From positions 1-64,000 of the forward strand of contig NZ_LFML01000033.1 in the NCBI RefSeq assembly GCF_001044425.1: a DNA stretch of 64,000 bases, written 5' to 3'. The notes under the pieces were generated by a model. That model was not told the origin of the DNA and searched no databases. It was given only the letters and a program-made list of their open reading frames with translations. Both the position numbers and the translations under genes were made by a program. Below are positions 30,913-39,523 of this stretch, one piece after another. Every line of letters starts with the position of its first letter. Position 1 is the stretch's first letter. Origin of the DNA: Streptomyces roseus (lineage in GTDB: Bacteria; Actinomycetota; Actinomycetes; Streptomycetales; Streptomycetaceae).

Positions 30913-32187
30913 TCAGACGCCTCGGGAACGGGGTCCGCGCCGCTTGAGGTAGACGGCGGTCAGCGCGTAGAGGAGGGTCACGCTCACGATCAGCGTGACG
31001 GAACGCCCGTCCGGCGGGAGCATCAGGGCGGCCACGGCGGCCGCGCTCACGAACGCGATGTTGAAGAGCACGTCGTAGACGGAGAACACCCGGCCGCGGA
31101 AGTCGTCGTCCACATGGGACTGGATGGCCGTGTCGGTGGAAATCTTGGCGCCCTGGGTGGCGAGGCCCAGGAGGAAGGCCGCGGCCAGCATCGGACCCGG
31201 CGCGAAGAACAGGCCGAGCGGGGGCACCAGGACGGCCGCGCCGGCAGCGCAGACCGTGATCCAGCCGCGGGTGCCCAGCCGCCCCACCAGCCAGGGGGTG
31301 ATCACGGCGGCGGCGAAGAACCCGGCCCCGGAGACGCCGACCGCGATGCCCAGCAGGGCAAGGCCGGCTGACTCGCTGTCCGACCAGGCGTACCGGCAGA
31401 GCATGAGCAGCGTCACGAACAGGGCCCCGTAGCAGAAGCGCATCAGGGTCATGGCGGTCAGCGTCTGGGCCGCCTCGCGCCGGGAGGCCAGGTGCCGCAG
31501 CCCTTCCACCATGCCGCGGACGGTCAGGGCTATCCCCTGCGCGACCGAGGGGTGGACCTGGCCGGCGGGGTGGTCCGGGCCGAGCAGGCCGACGGCCAGG
31601 CGCAGCGAAACCAGGGCCGCGCACAGGTAGAGACCGGCGCCGACCAGCACGACCAGGGCGTTGGAGTCGGAGGCCAGCAGCCTGACGAGGAAGGCGAGCC
31701 CTCCGCCGGCGACCGCCGCGAGCGTCCCGGCCGTGGGCGAGAGCGAGTTGGCCGTGACCAGTTGGGCGGGGGCGACGACACGGGGCAGGGACGCGGCGAG
31801 CCCGGCCAGGACGAAGCGGTTGACGGCGGTGACCGACAGGGCCGAGGCGTAGAAGAGCCAGTCGGGGACGTGTACGACGATCAGTACGCCGGTGACGCAG
31901 GCGAGGAGTGCCCGCAGCAGGTTGCCGTAGAGGAAGACCTGGCGCCGTCGCCAACGGTCGAGCAGTACTCCGGCGAAGGGGCCGATCACCGAGTAGGGCA
32001 GCAGCAGGACCGCCATGGCCGAGGCGATGGCCGCGGGCGAGGTCTGCTTCTCGGGGGAGAACACCACGTACGTGGCGAGCGCCACCTGGTACACGCCGTC
32101 GGCGGCCTGGGAGAGCAGCCGTACGGCGAGCAGGTTGCGGAAGTCCCTCAGGCGCAGGAGTACGCGCAGATCACGTACGACAGGCAT
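30913..32187 (-). CDS. MFS transporter
   Basis: 424 residues from ATG 32187. An in-frame GTG at 32202 adds five residues. About 12 hydrophobic segments. The first loop has DRWRRRQVFLYGN, the MFS loop 2-3 motif region, and the mid-loop is Arg/His-rich. It resembles the DHA3-like drug exporters (enterobactin exporter type) but the substrate is not predictable. It is convergent with the CCA-adding enzyme gene. Just upstream is the strong hairpin that ends the inositol-phosphate synthase gene, leaving almost no room for a conventional leader. Confidence 0.85.
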   Translation of the reverse strand: MPVVRDLRVLLRLRDFRNLLAVRLLSQAADGVYQVALATYVVFSPEKQTSPAAIASAMAVLLLPYSVIGPFAGVLLDRWRRRQVFLYGNLLRALLACVTGVLIVVHVPDWLFYASALSVTAVNRFVLAGLAASLPRVVAPAQLVTANSLSPTAGTLAAVAGGGLAFLVRLLASDSNALVVLVGAGLYLCAALVSLRLAVGLLGPDHPAGQVHPSVAQGIALTVRGMVEGLRHLASRREAAQTLTAMTLMRFCYGALFVTLLMLCRYAWSDSESAGLALLGIAVGVSGAGFFAAAVITPWLVGRLGTRGWITVCAAGAAVLVPPLGLFFAPGPMLAAAFLLGLATQGAKISTDTAIQSHVDDDFRGRVFSVYDVLFNIAFVSAAAVAALMLPPDGRSVTLIVSVTLLYALTAVYLKRRGPRSRGV

Positions 32188-32205
32188 GAGGGCAAGGGTC
32201 ACATA

Positions 32206-32246
32206 CGCGGAGGGTCCCCGGGCACATTGCCCGGGGACCCTCCGCG
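32206..32246 (-). terminator. Terminator of the inositol-1-phosphate synthase gene
   Basis: CGCGGAGGGTCCCCGGGCA (32206-32224), loop CAT, TGCCCGGGGACCCTCCGCG (32228-32246): perfect 19-bp stem ending about 19 bp before the MFS start. Confidence 0.85.
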
Positions 32247-32292
32247 GAAGAACGGTCGAAGACCAGGTGTCCGAAGACCCGTGGGATCCGAC

Positions 32293-33375
32293 TTAGCGCT
32301 CGACCTCGCCCTTGATGAACTTCTCGACGTTGGCCAAGGCCTCGTCGTCGAAGTACTGCACCGGCGGGGACTTCATGAAGTAGCTCGAAGCCGACAGGAT
32401 CGGGCCACCGATGCCGCGGTCCTTGGCGATCTTCGCGGCGCGCAGGGCGTCGATGATGACACCGGCGGAGTTCGGGGAGTCCCACACCTCGAGCTTGTAC
32501 TCGAGGTTCAGCGGGACGTCGCCGAAGGCGCGGCCTTCGAGGCGGACGTAGGCCCACTTGCGGTCGTCGAGCCACGCCACGTAGTCGGACGGGCCGATGT
32601 GGACGTTCTTCTCGCCGAGCTCACGGTCGGGGATCTGCGAGGTGACGGCCTGCGTCTTGGAGATCTTCTTCGACTCCAGGCGGTCGCGCTCCAGCATGTT
32701 CTTGAAGTCCATGTTGCCGCCGACGTTGAGCTGCATGGTGCGCTCGAGACGGACACCGCGGTCTTCGAACAGCTTCGCCATCACGCGGTGCGTGATGGTG
32801 GCACCGACCTGCGACTTGATGTCGTCGCCGACGATCGGCACACCGGCCTCGGTGAACTTGTCGGCCCACTCCTTGGTGCCGGCGATGAAGACCGGGAGGG
32901 CGTTGACGAAGGCGACCTTGGCGTCGATGGCGCACTGGGCGTAGAACTTCGCCGCGTCCTCGGAACCGACGGGCAGGTAGCAGACGAGAACGTCGACCTC
33001 ACGGTCCTTGAGGACCTGGACCACGTCGACCGGGGTCTCGGCGGACTCCTCGATCGTCATGCGGTAGTACTTGCCCAGGCCGTCCAGGGTGTGGCCGCGC
33101 TGCACGGTCACGCCCGCGTTGGGGACGTCGCAGATCTTGATGGTGTTGTTCTCGCTGGCGCCGATGGCGTCCGAAAGGTCGAGGCCGACCTTCTTCGCGT
33201 CGACGTCGAACGCGGCGACGAACTCGACGTCACCCACGTGGTAGTCGCCGAACTGGACGTGCATCAGACCGGGGACCTTGGCCGCCGGGTCGGCGTCCTT
33301 GTAGTACTCGACGCCCTGCACCAGCGAGGCGGCGCAGTTGCCCACGCCGACGATGGCTACGCGAACCGAACCCAT
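32293..33375 (-). CDS. ino1: Inositol-1-phosphate (myo-inositol-3-phosphate) synthase
   Basis: 360 residues from ATG 33375 (GGGAGC upstream; 36 earlier in-frame residues overlap padR). It converts glucose-6-phosphate to inositol phosphate with NAD, the entry to mycothiol and inositol lipids. NAD motif [13 protein letters not shown]. The actinobacterial signature includes [47 protein letters not shown] and [12 protein letters not shown]. It lies directly downstream of padR on the same strand, so padR may regulate it. Confidence 0.95.
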   Translation of the reverse strand: MGSVRVAIVGVGNCAASLVQGVEYYKDADPAAKVPGLMHVQFGDYHVGDVEFVAAFDVDAKKVGLDLSDAIGASENNTIKICDVPNAGVTVQRGHTLDGLGKYYRMTIEESAETPVDVVQVLKDREVDVLVCYLPVGSEDAAKFYAQCAIDAKVAFVNALPVFIAGTKEWADKFTEAGVPIVGDDIKSQVGATITHRVMAKLFEDRGVRLERTMQLNVGGNMDFKNMLERDRLESKKISKTQAVTSQIPDRELGEKNVHIGPSDYVAWLDDRKWAYVRLEGRAFGDVPLNLEYKLEVWDSPNSAGVIIDALRAAKIAKDRGIGGPILSASSYFMKSPPVQYFDDEALANVEKFIKGEVER

Positions 33376-33424
33376 TCCGGTTGCTCCCTGTTCGTTCTTG
33401 GACGAGGCCTGCGAGATGCAGGCC

Positions 33425-34027
33425 TCACTTTGCAGTTTCGTCGGGCGGACCGGGTCGTCTCCGATCCCGTCCCGCCCGCTCACTCTCGATGAGCTCGTTC
33501 AGCCAGCGCACTTCGCGCTCCACGGACTCCATACCGTGCCGCTGCAGCTCAAGCGTGTAGTCGTCGAGCCGCTCCCGCGTACGGGCGAGCGAGGCGCGCA
33601 TCTTCTCCAGACGCTCCTCCAGCCGGCTGCGGCGGCCCTCCAGGACCCGCATGCGCACTTCCCGCTCGGTCTGACCGAAGAAGGCGAAGCGCGCGGCGAA
33701 GGACTCGTCCTCCCAGGCATCGGGGCCCGTGTGGGACAGGAGCTCCTCGAAGTGCTCCTTACCCGCGGCCGTCAACCGGTAGACGATCTTGGCGCGGCGC
33801 CCTGCGAGTGAAGTGGCGAGAGCGTCTTCCGGGGCGTTGCCCGGTTCTTCGATCAACCAGCCGTTGGCGACCAACGTCTTGAGGCAGGGGTAGAGCGTCC
33901 CGTAGCTGAACGCGCGGAACACCCCCAGCGAGGTGTTGAGCCGCTTGCGGAGCTCGTACCCGTGCATGGGGGATTCGCGAAGCAGGCCGAGGACGGCGAA
34001 CTCGAGGATGCCTGAGCGCCTGCTCAT
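33425..34027 (-). CDS. PadR-family transcriptional regulator
   Basis: 200 residues from ATG 34027 (GGGAGAGG upstream). An N-terminal winged helix (about 5-85) has the PadR pattern [24 protein letters not shown] and [11 protein letters not shown], followed by a long charged coiled-coil dimer domain (about 115-180) of the Vir_act_alpha_C type. A strong palindrome of the PadR operator kind is centred about 50 bases upstream, implying autoregulation. The next gene on the strand is inositol-phosphate synthase. The divergent neighbour is the PBP gene. Confidence 0.93.
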   Translation of the reverse strand: MSRRSGILEFAVLGLLRESPMHGYELRKRLNTSLGVFRAFSYGTLYPCLKTLVANGWLIEEPGNAPEDALATSLAGRRAKIVYRLTAAGKEHFEELLSHTGPDAWEDESFAARFAFFGQTEREVRMRVLEGRRSRLEERLEKMRASLARTRERLDDYTLELQRHGMESVEREVRWLNELIESERAGRDRRRPGPPDETAK

Positions 34028-34067
34028 CCGCCTGCCTCTCCCTCGCCCCTGAGTTTTATACCGAGCT

Positions 34068-34088
34068 GATGTATCGGCTCGATACATC
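34068..34088. promoter_or_regulatory. Probable PadR operator
   Basis: GATGTATCG-GCT-CGATACATC is a perfect 9-bp inverted repeat with 3-bp centre, containing the ATGTAT...ATACAT arrangement typical of PadR-like operators. It lies 41 bp ahead of padR. Confidence 0.75.
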
Positions 34089-34131
34089 CAGACGATAGAA
34101 CGGGGCGCCCCCGGCGACAAGGGGAGACGTG

Positions 34132-34145
34132 GTGACCGGCGTCAC
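34132..34145. promoter_or_regulatory. Crp-like site upstream of the PBP gene
   Basis: GTGACCGGCGTCAC fits the Streptomyces Crp pattern GTG-N6-GNCAC exactly and is a GTGAC-N4-GTCAC palindrome. It is about 100 bases upstream of the 34231 ATG of the small leader frame and 155 before the PBP start. Confidence 0.5.
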
Positions 34146-34230
34146 ATCACTAATTCGCACCAAGCGAGTTGCCTGATTTGGGGTGAACTTCGGCACTGTT
34201 CGGGTTTTGAGCGTGCGTAGTCTGTGGGCC

Positions 34231-34293
34231 ATGACAACGGGGGAACCGGAATTCACCTGCCGCTTCCAGGCCACTCGCCTGCCCGAGGAGTAG
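34231..34293 (+). CDS. Possible 20-residue leader peptide before the PBP gene
   Basis: ATG at 34231 opens a 20-codon frame (MTTGEPEF ... LPEE) whose last codons, GAG-GAG, double as the Shine-Dalgarno of the PBP gene, with the stop 8 bases before the PBP ATG. A TAGTCT box at 34218-34223 would place transcription start close to the ATG, so the message may be leaderless. No Shine-Dalgarno is visible for it. Unrecognised; expression is inference. Confidence 0.3.
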   Translation: MTTGEPEFTCRFQATRLPEE

Positions 34294-34300
34294 TCGTTCG

Positions 34301-36871
34301 ATGAGCGAGCACCGCCGCAAACCGCCGCAGCCCGAGGGAGGCGGACGTGCCGCGGCCCGCCGGGCCGCCCAGCAGCGCCCTGGCCGGGGCGCCGGGCCCG
34401 AGCGCGACGTCCCCACAGCGTCGCCCAGCGGACCGTACGCAGAGCCGCCCGGCCACGGCGGCCGGGCCGGCGCGCGCCAGGCCACCCCCCGCGGGCGCGG
34501 CGCCGCGGGCGCCGGCGCAGGCCGCGCGGACAAGAGACTGATCAACTACCCGCGCTCCGACAAGGACGGCTGGCAGCGGTTCGTACCGTCCTGGAAGCTG
34601 GTCTGCGGCACGGCGCTCGGCTTCTTCGCCGTCGTCACGGCGGGGGCGGGCATCGGCATCGCCTCGGTGAACACGCCCGACCCGAACAAGGCGGCCCAGG
34701 CCCAGAACAACGTCTTCTTCTGGGCGGACGGCACCCAGATGGTGGCCACCGGCGGTTCGATGAACCGCCAGATCGTGCCCATCGACAAGATCCCCAAGTC
34801 GATGCAGAACGCCGTGATCGCCGCGGAGAACGAGTCCTTCGAGACGGACAAGGGCGTCGACCCGATGGGCATCGCCCGCGCCGTGTGGAACATGGCCAAG
34901 GGCGGCTCCACCCAGGGCGGCTCGACCATCACCCAGCAGTACGTCAAGAACACGTACCTGGACTCCGACCAGACGCTGAAGCGGAAGGTCACCGAGCTCT
35001 TCATCTCGATAAAGCTGGGTGTGTCCGAGGAGAAGGACACGATCCTCGCCGGCTACCTGAACACCGCCTACTACGGCCGGGACGCCTATGGCATCCAGGC
35101 GGCCGCGCGGGCCTACTTCGGCAAGGACTGCAAGGACCTCACGCCGTCCGAGAGCGCCTTCCTGGCCTCCGTGCTCAAGGGCCCCAACCTGTACAACCCG
35201 GACGGCGGCGTCGGCACGGCCGCCACTCCCGAGAAGAACACCGAGCGGGCCAAGGAGCGCTGGGCCTGGGTCCTGGACCGCGAGGTCGCGGTGGGCCGCA
35301 TGCAGAAGGCCGAGCGGGACCAGTTCAAGGAGTTCCCCAAGATCGTCGACTCCGAGCAGGCCCGCAGCCTGTCCGGACAGACCGGCTATCTGGTCGACAC
35401 GGCCAAAAAGTACGTGATGAAGGTCACGGGCCTCACGGGCGAAGAGATGGCCCGCGGTGGCTACCAGATCAAGACCACCTTCCAGAAGCCCAGGGTGGAC
35501 GCCCTGGTCAAGGCCGTCGAGGACACCCGCAACAACTTCCTCGACGAGAAGGCCCGGCCCGAGTACGACACCTTCGTCCAGTTCGGCGCCGCCTCGGTGG
35601 ACGTGAAGACCGGGGCGATCGTGGCCCTGTACGGCGGCCCGGGCATGGACAAGAAGTACTTCAGCAACAACGCCGACACCCTCGGCGTCCCGGTCGGCTC
35701 GACCTGGAAGCCGTACGTGCTGGCGGCCGCGATGCGGTACGGCACCCAGAACTCGCACGGCCAGGGCATCTCGGCCGACAGCAAGTACAACGCGAACGAC
35801 GAGACCGTGATCAACAACCGCGACGGCAAGCCGCTGCGGGACGCCTCCGGCAAGCCGTTCCGGCAGAAGAACGAGGGCCCGTACCCCTACGGCTACGTGA
35901 CCCTCAACGAGGCGATGGAGAAGTCCATCAACGTGCCGTTCGCCCAGCTCGTCTTCGACGTCGGCCACAGCAAGGTCCGTGAGGTCGCCCAGTCCACGGG
36001 CATCCTCAAGGACTCGATGAACCCGAACGACGACGCCTCGTTCGCCCTCGGCACCTCGACGCCGAGCGCCATCCGCATGGCCGACTCGTACGCGACCTTC
36101 GCCGCCTCCGGCACCCACCGCGACCCCTTCTCGGTGACCAGCGTCGAAAAGGACGGCAAGGAGCTGCCCGGCTTCGGGGCCCCCAAGGAGCAGCGGGCGA
36201 TGGACAACTCCATCGCGGACAACATCACCAAGGTGCTGGAGAACGTCGTCGACAACGGCACCGGCACCAAGGTCCGCAAGCTCGGCTTCACCCGGCCCGC
36301 CGCCGGCAAGACCGGAACCACCGACCAGAACAAGTCGGCCTGGTTCGTCGGCTACACCCCGGAGCTGTCCACCTCGGTCGCCCTGTTCCGCACCGACCCG
36401 AACTCCAAGGACAAGAAGCTCATCTCCATGAACGGGGTGGGCGGTGTCGACTCCATCCACGGTGGTGACATCCCGGCCGCGATCTGGACCGAGTACATGA
36501 AGGAAGCCCTCAAGGGCGTCCCGGTCAAGGAGTTCCCGGAAGCCGAGAAGATCGGCGTCACCGCGGACGCCTCCGGTGCCCCCTCGCCGTCTCCGTCCTT
36601 CTCCCCGTCGCCCTCCCCGTCGATGCCCTCGCCCTCGGCGAGCTCCTCCCCGCCGGTCTCCCCCTCCCCGTCGAAGGGCGGCAAGCCGACCTGCAAGCCG
36701 TGGGAGCTGTACTGCATCCCGGACACCAACGGCGGTACGAACAGCGGCAACACCAACGGAGGCCCCGGCGGAACCGGGGGACCCAGCGGATCGCCGTCGG
36801 GAAGCCCCTCGGGCAAACCGGGCCGCCCCGGCGGCACCAGCTGGGGGACCTCCATGGGCACCTCGGGCTGA
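34301..36871 (+). CDS. Class A penicillin-binding protein (bifunctional)
   Basis: 856 residues. A disordered basic N-terminus (1-95) and one membrane anchor (about 98-121) precede a GT51 transglycosylase domain (about 135-310) with catalytic Glu in AAENESF (E176) and QGGSTITQQYVKN. The transpeptidase has STWK (S467, K470), SIN (542-544) and KTG (670-672). A Pro/Ser tail and a Gly-rich terminus (about 755-856) follow. It polymerises and cross-links peptidoglycan outside the membrane. It has GAGGAG upstream and a terminator after it. It is divergent from padR. Confidence 0.95.
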   Translation: MSEHRRKPPQPEGGGRAAARRAAQQRPGRGAGPERDVPTASPSGPYAEPPGHGGRAGARQATPRGRGAAGAGAGRADKRLINYPRSDKDGWQRFVPSWKLVCGTALGFFAVVTAGAGIGIASVNTPDPNKAAQAQNNVFFWADGTQMVATGGSMNRQIVPIDKIPKSMQNAVIAAENESFETDKGVDPMGIARAVWNMAKGGSTQGGSTITQQYVKNTYLDSDQTLKRKVTELFISIKLGVSEEKDTILAGYLNTAYYGRDAYGIQAAARAYFGKDCKDLTPSESAFLASVLKGPNLYNPDGGVGTAATPEKNTERAKERWAWVLDREVAVGRMQKAERDQFKEFPKIVDSEQARSLSGQTGYLVDTAKKYVMKVTGLTGEEMARGGYQIKTTFQKPRVDALVKAVEDTRNNFLDEKARPEYDTFVQFGAASVDVKTGAIVALYGGPGMDKKYFSNNADTLGVPVGSTWKPYVLAAAMRYGTQNSHGQGISADSKYNANDETVINNRDGKPLRDASGKPFRQKNEGPYPYGYVTLNEAMEKSINVPFAQLVFDVGHSKVREVAQSTGILKDSMNPNDDASFALGTSTPSAIRMADSYATFAASGTHRDPFSVTSVEKDGKELPGFGAPKEQRAMDNSIADNITKVLENVVDNGTGTKVRKLGFTRPAAGKTGTTDQNKSAWFVGYTPELSTSVALFRTDPNSKDKKLISMNGVGGVDSIHGGDIPAAIWTEYMKEALKGVPVKEFPEAEKIGVTADASGAPSPSPSFSPSPSPSMPSPSASSSPPVSPSPSKGGKPTCKPWELYCIPDTNGGTNSGNTNGGPGGTGGPSGSPSGSPSGKPGRPGGTSWGTSMGTSG

Positions 36872-36890
36872 CCCCCTCCCCCGCTCCGAC

Positions 36891-36921
36891 GAGGGCCGTC
36901 GCACACCGTGCGGCGGCCCTC
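36891..36921 (+). terminator. Terminator after the PBP gene
   Basis: GAGGGCCGTCGCAC (36891-36904), loop ACC, GTGCGGCGGCCCTC (36908-36921): 14-bp stem with one G-U pair. Confidence 0.8.
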
Positions 36922-36955
36922 CCGCGTGCCCGGCCCCGTACGGCAGGATGAGCGC

Positions 36956-38416
36956 ATGACGAAGGTGCACGAGGACCGGCCCGTACTGCCCACCCAGCAG
37001 GACGAGGTCGCCGCGGCCGGCAGCGAGTTCCTGGGCGGCCCCATGGGCCGCTACGCCCGGCTGGGCGGACACTGGCTCACCCCGGTCCGGGTCGTGGCCC
37101 TCGTGGCCCTGGGGATGTTCGCGCTGGGCATGGTGCAGAAGCTGCCCTGCTACGACTGGGCGTGGTTCCGGGGTGCCGGCTCCCAGTACACGCACTCCTG
37201 CTACTCCGACATCCCGCACCTGTTCTCCGTACGCGGCTTCGCCGACGGGCTCACGCCCTACTTCGACCGCCTCCCGGGCGACATGGAGTACCTGGAGTAC
37301 CCGGTCCTCACCGGCCTCTTCATGGAGGTCGCGTCCTGGCTGACCCCCGGCGGCGGCTCCATCCAGCACCGCGAGCAGATGTACTGGATGGTCAACGCCG
37401 GGATGCTGATGGCCTGCACCGCCGTCATCGCCGTGTGCGTCGTGCGCACCCACCGCCGCCGGCCATGGGACGCGCTCCTCTTCGCCCTCGCGCCCGCCTT
37501 CGCGCTCACGGCGACGATCAACTGGGACCTGCTGGCCATCGCCCTGACCGCCGCGGGGATGCTCATGTGGTCCCGCGGCCGGACCCTGCTCTTCGGCGTC
37601 TTCATCGGCCTGGCCACCGCCGCGAAGCTCTACCCCGTCCTGCTGCTCGGGGTGCTGTTCGTGCTGTGCTGGCGGGCCGGGAAGTGGCGGGCGTTCGGCT
37701 CCGCGGTCCTCGGCGCCGCGGTCTCGTGGCTCGTGGTGAACCTGCCCGTCATGATCTTCGCCTGGGACGGCTGGAAGAAGTTCTACACCTTCAGCCAGGA
37801 ACGCCCGATCGACTTCGGGTCCGTGTGGCTGCTGATCTCCCAGCGCTCCGGGAACCCCCTGGAGGACGCCAACACGTACGCCACGGGCCTCACGCTGCTG
37901 CTGTGCGCGGGCATCGGCGTGCTGACGCTGACCGCCCCCCGCCGCCCCCGCTTCGCGCAGCTGGCCTTCCTGGTGGTGGCCGCGTTCATCCTGGCCAACA
38001 AGGTCTACTCGCCGCAGTACGTGCTGTGGCTCATCCCGCTCGCGGCGCTGGCCCGCCCGCGCTGGCGGGACTTCCTGATCTGGCAGGCCGGCGAAGTCGT
38101 CTACTTCTTCGGCATCTGGCTGTACCTCGCCTACACGACCAGCGGGGACAAGCACCAGGGCCTGCCCGCGGAGGGCTACCAGCTGGCGATCGCCGCCCAC
38201 CTGCTGACGACCCTCTACCTGTGCGCGGTCGTCGTCCGCGACATCCTGCTGCCCGAGCGGGACGTCGTGCGCCGCGACGGGTCGGACGACCCCTCCGGCG
38301 GCGTCCTGGACGGCGCCGAGGACGTGTTCGTGCTGTCGGACGCCGCGAGGGCGCCGCAGGACGCGGCGCCCTCGGCGGGACAGCGGGTGGAGTGGGGCAC
38401 GGCCGCCAGGGACTGA
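36956..38416 (+). CDS. GT87-type polyprenol-phosphate-dependent mannosyltransferase-like membrane protein
   Basis: 486 residues from ATG 36956 (AGGATGAG upstream). About 9-11 membrane helices starting at about residue 42. It follows the GT87/DUF2029 GT-C plan: a first long loop with an acidic motif near EYLEYPVLTGLFME and FDRLPGD, a conserved NWDLLAIAL segment, and an AAKLYPVLLLGVL segment. Mycobacterial relatives (PimE) mannosylate phosphatidylinositol mannosides, and inositol phosphate synthase is nearby. Substrate here is inference. The stop is four bases from that of the convergent racemase-like gene, within a small palindrome CTGACCGGTCAG (38413-38424). Confidence 0.8.
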   Translation: MTKVHEDRPVLPTQQDEVAAAGSEFLGGPMGRYARLGGHWLTPVRVVALVALGMFALGMVQKLPCYDWAWFRGAGSQYTHSCYSDIPHLFSVRGFADGLTPYFDRLPGDMEYLEYPVLTGLFMEVASWLTPGGGSIQHREQMYWMVNAGMLMACTAVIAVCVVRTHRRRPWDALLFALAPAFALTATINWDLLAIALTAAGMLMWSRGRTLLFGVFIGLATAAKLYPVLLLGVLFVLCWRAGKWRAFGSAVLGAAVSWLVVNLPVMIFAWDGWKKFYTFSQERPIDFGSVWLLISQRSGNPLEDANTYATGLTLLLCAGIGVLTLTAPRRPRFAQLAFLVVAAFILANKVYSPQYVLWLIPLAALARPRWRDFLIWQAGEVVYFFGIWLYLAYTTSGDKHQGLPAEGYQLAIAAHLLTTLYLCAVVVRDILLPERDVVRRDGSDDPSGGVLDGAEDVFVLSDAARAPQDAAPSAGQRVEWGTAARD

Positions 38417-38420
38417 CCGG

Positions 38421-39452
38421 TCAGGCGTCGAGCACCCGGTCGAACTGAGTGGTGGTGTGACGCAGGTGCGCCACCAGCTCGTCGCCGACACTCGGCTCGG
38501 GGGCGTCCGACGGCACGAACAGGATCGACACCTGCATGTGCGGGGGCTCCGCGAACCAGCGCTGCTTGCCCGCCCACACGAACGGCGACAGGTTGCGGTT
38601 CACGGTCGCCAGACCCGCCCGGGCCACGCCCTTGGCGCGCGGCATCACGCCGTGCAGGGCTTTGGGGGCCTCCAGGCCCACCCCGTGCGAGGTGCCGCCC
38701 GCGACCACGACCAGCCAGCCGTCGGAGGCGGCCTTCTGCTGCCGGTATCCGAACCGGTCGCCCTTGGCAACGCGCGTGACGTCCAGGACGGCGCCGCGGT
38801 ACTCGGTCGCCTCGTGGTCGCCCAGCCACAGCCGGGTGCCGATCCGCGCCCGGAAGCGGGTCTGCGGGAACTGCTGCTGGAGCCGGGCCAGCTCCTCGGC
38901 CCGCAGGTGGCTGACGAACATGGTGTGCAGCGGCAGCCGGGCCGCGCGCAGCCGGTCCATCCAGCCGATGACCTCCTCGACGGCGTCCGAGCCGTCCGGG
39001 CGGTCCAGCGGCAGGTGCAGGGCGAAGCCCTCCAGCCGTACGTCCTCGATCGCCGCGTGCAGCTGGCCCAGGTCCTGCTCGGAGATGCCGTGGCGGCGCA
39101 TCGAGCTCATGCACTCGATGACCACCCGGGCGCCGACCAAGCCGCGGACCCCGTCCAGCGAGGACACCGAGCGGATCACGCGGTCCGGCAGCGGCACCGG
39201 CTCCTCGCCCCGCCGGAACGGGGTGAGGACGAGCAGGTCGCCGCCGAAGTAGTCCTTGATGCTGGCGGCCTCGTACGTGGTCCCGACGGCCAGTACGTCG
39301 GCGCCCAGACGGGTCGCCTCCTCGCACAGCCGCTCGTGGCCGAAGCCGTAGCCGTTGCCCTTGCAGACCGGGATCATCCCGGGGAACTGGTCCTGGATCT
39401 GCTTCTGGTGCGCACGCCAGCGCGCGGTGTCGACGTAGAGCGTGAGCGCCAT
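38421..39452 (-). CDS. Alanine-racemase-family PLP enzyme
   Basis: 343 residues from ATG 39452. The fold-III PLP barrel has the internal-aldimine lysine in PVCKGNGYGFGHERL (K31). A C-terminal beta domain includes GDRFGYRQQK, corresponding to the VGYG-type segment that carries the catalytic tyrosine in alanine racemase, and GGTSHGVGLEAPK, where racemases usually have GYADG. It is annotated as alanine racemase in Streptomyces, but the C-terminal part is divergent. It precedes no other gene before FemX: femX lies 71 bases upstream and is in the same orientation, so a peptidoglycan precursor role is likely. Confidence 0.75.
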   Translation of the reverse strand: MALTLYVDTARWRAHQKQIQDQFPGMIPVCKGNGYGFGHERLCEEATRLGADVLAVGTTYEAASIKDYFGGDLLVLTPFRRGEEPVPLPDRVIRSVSSLDGVRGLVGARVVIECMSSMRRHGISEQDLGQLHAAIEDVRLEGFALHLPLDRPDGSDAVEEVIGWMDRLRAARLPLHTMFVSHLRAEELARLQQQFPQTRFRARIGTRLWLGDHEATEYRGAVLDVTRVAKGDRFGYRQQKAASDGWLVVVAGGTSHGVGLEAPKALHGVMPRAKGVARAGLATVNRNLSPFVWAGKQRWFAEPPHMQVSILFVPSDAPEPSVGDELVAHLRHTTTQFDRVLDA

Positions 39453-39523
39453 GCCCGTCCGGAGCCTCTCTCGAAAAAGCTGCCTGTGCAGCGGTGCGGT
39501 GTGTGGGGGGGTGCGACAGCGGG

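Noticed and set aside
34253..38491. Minus-strand open frame of about 1,400 codons
   Set aside because: Antisense to the PBP and GT87 genes, which have clear catalytic motifs and ribosome-binding sites.
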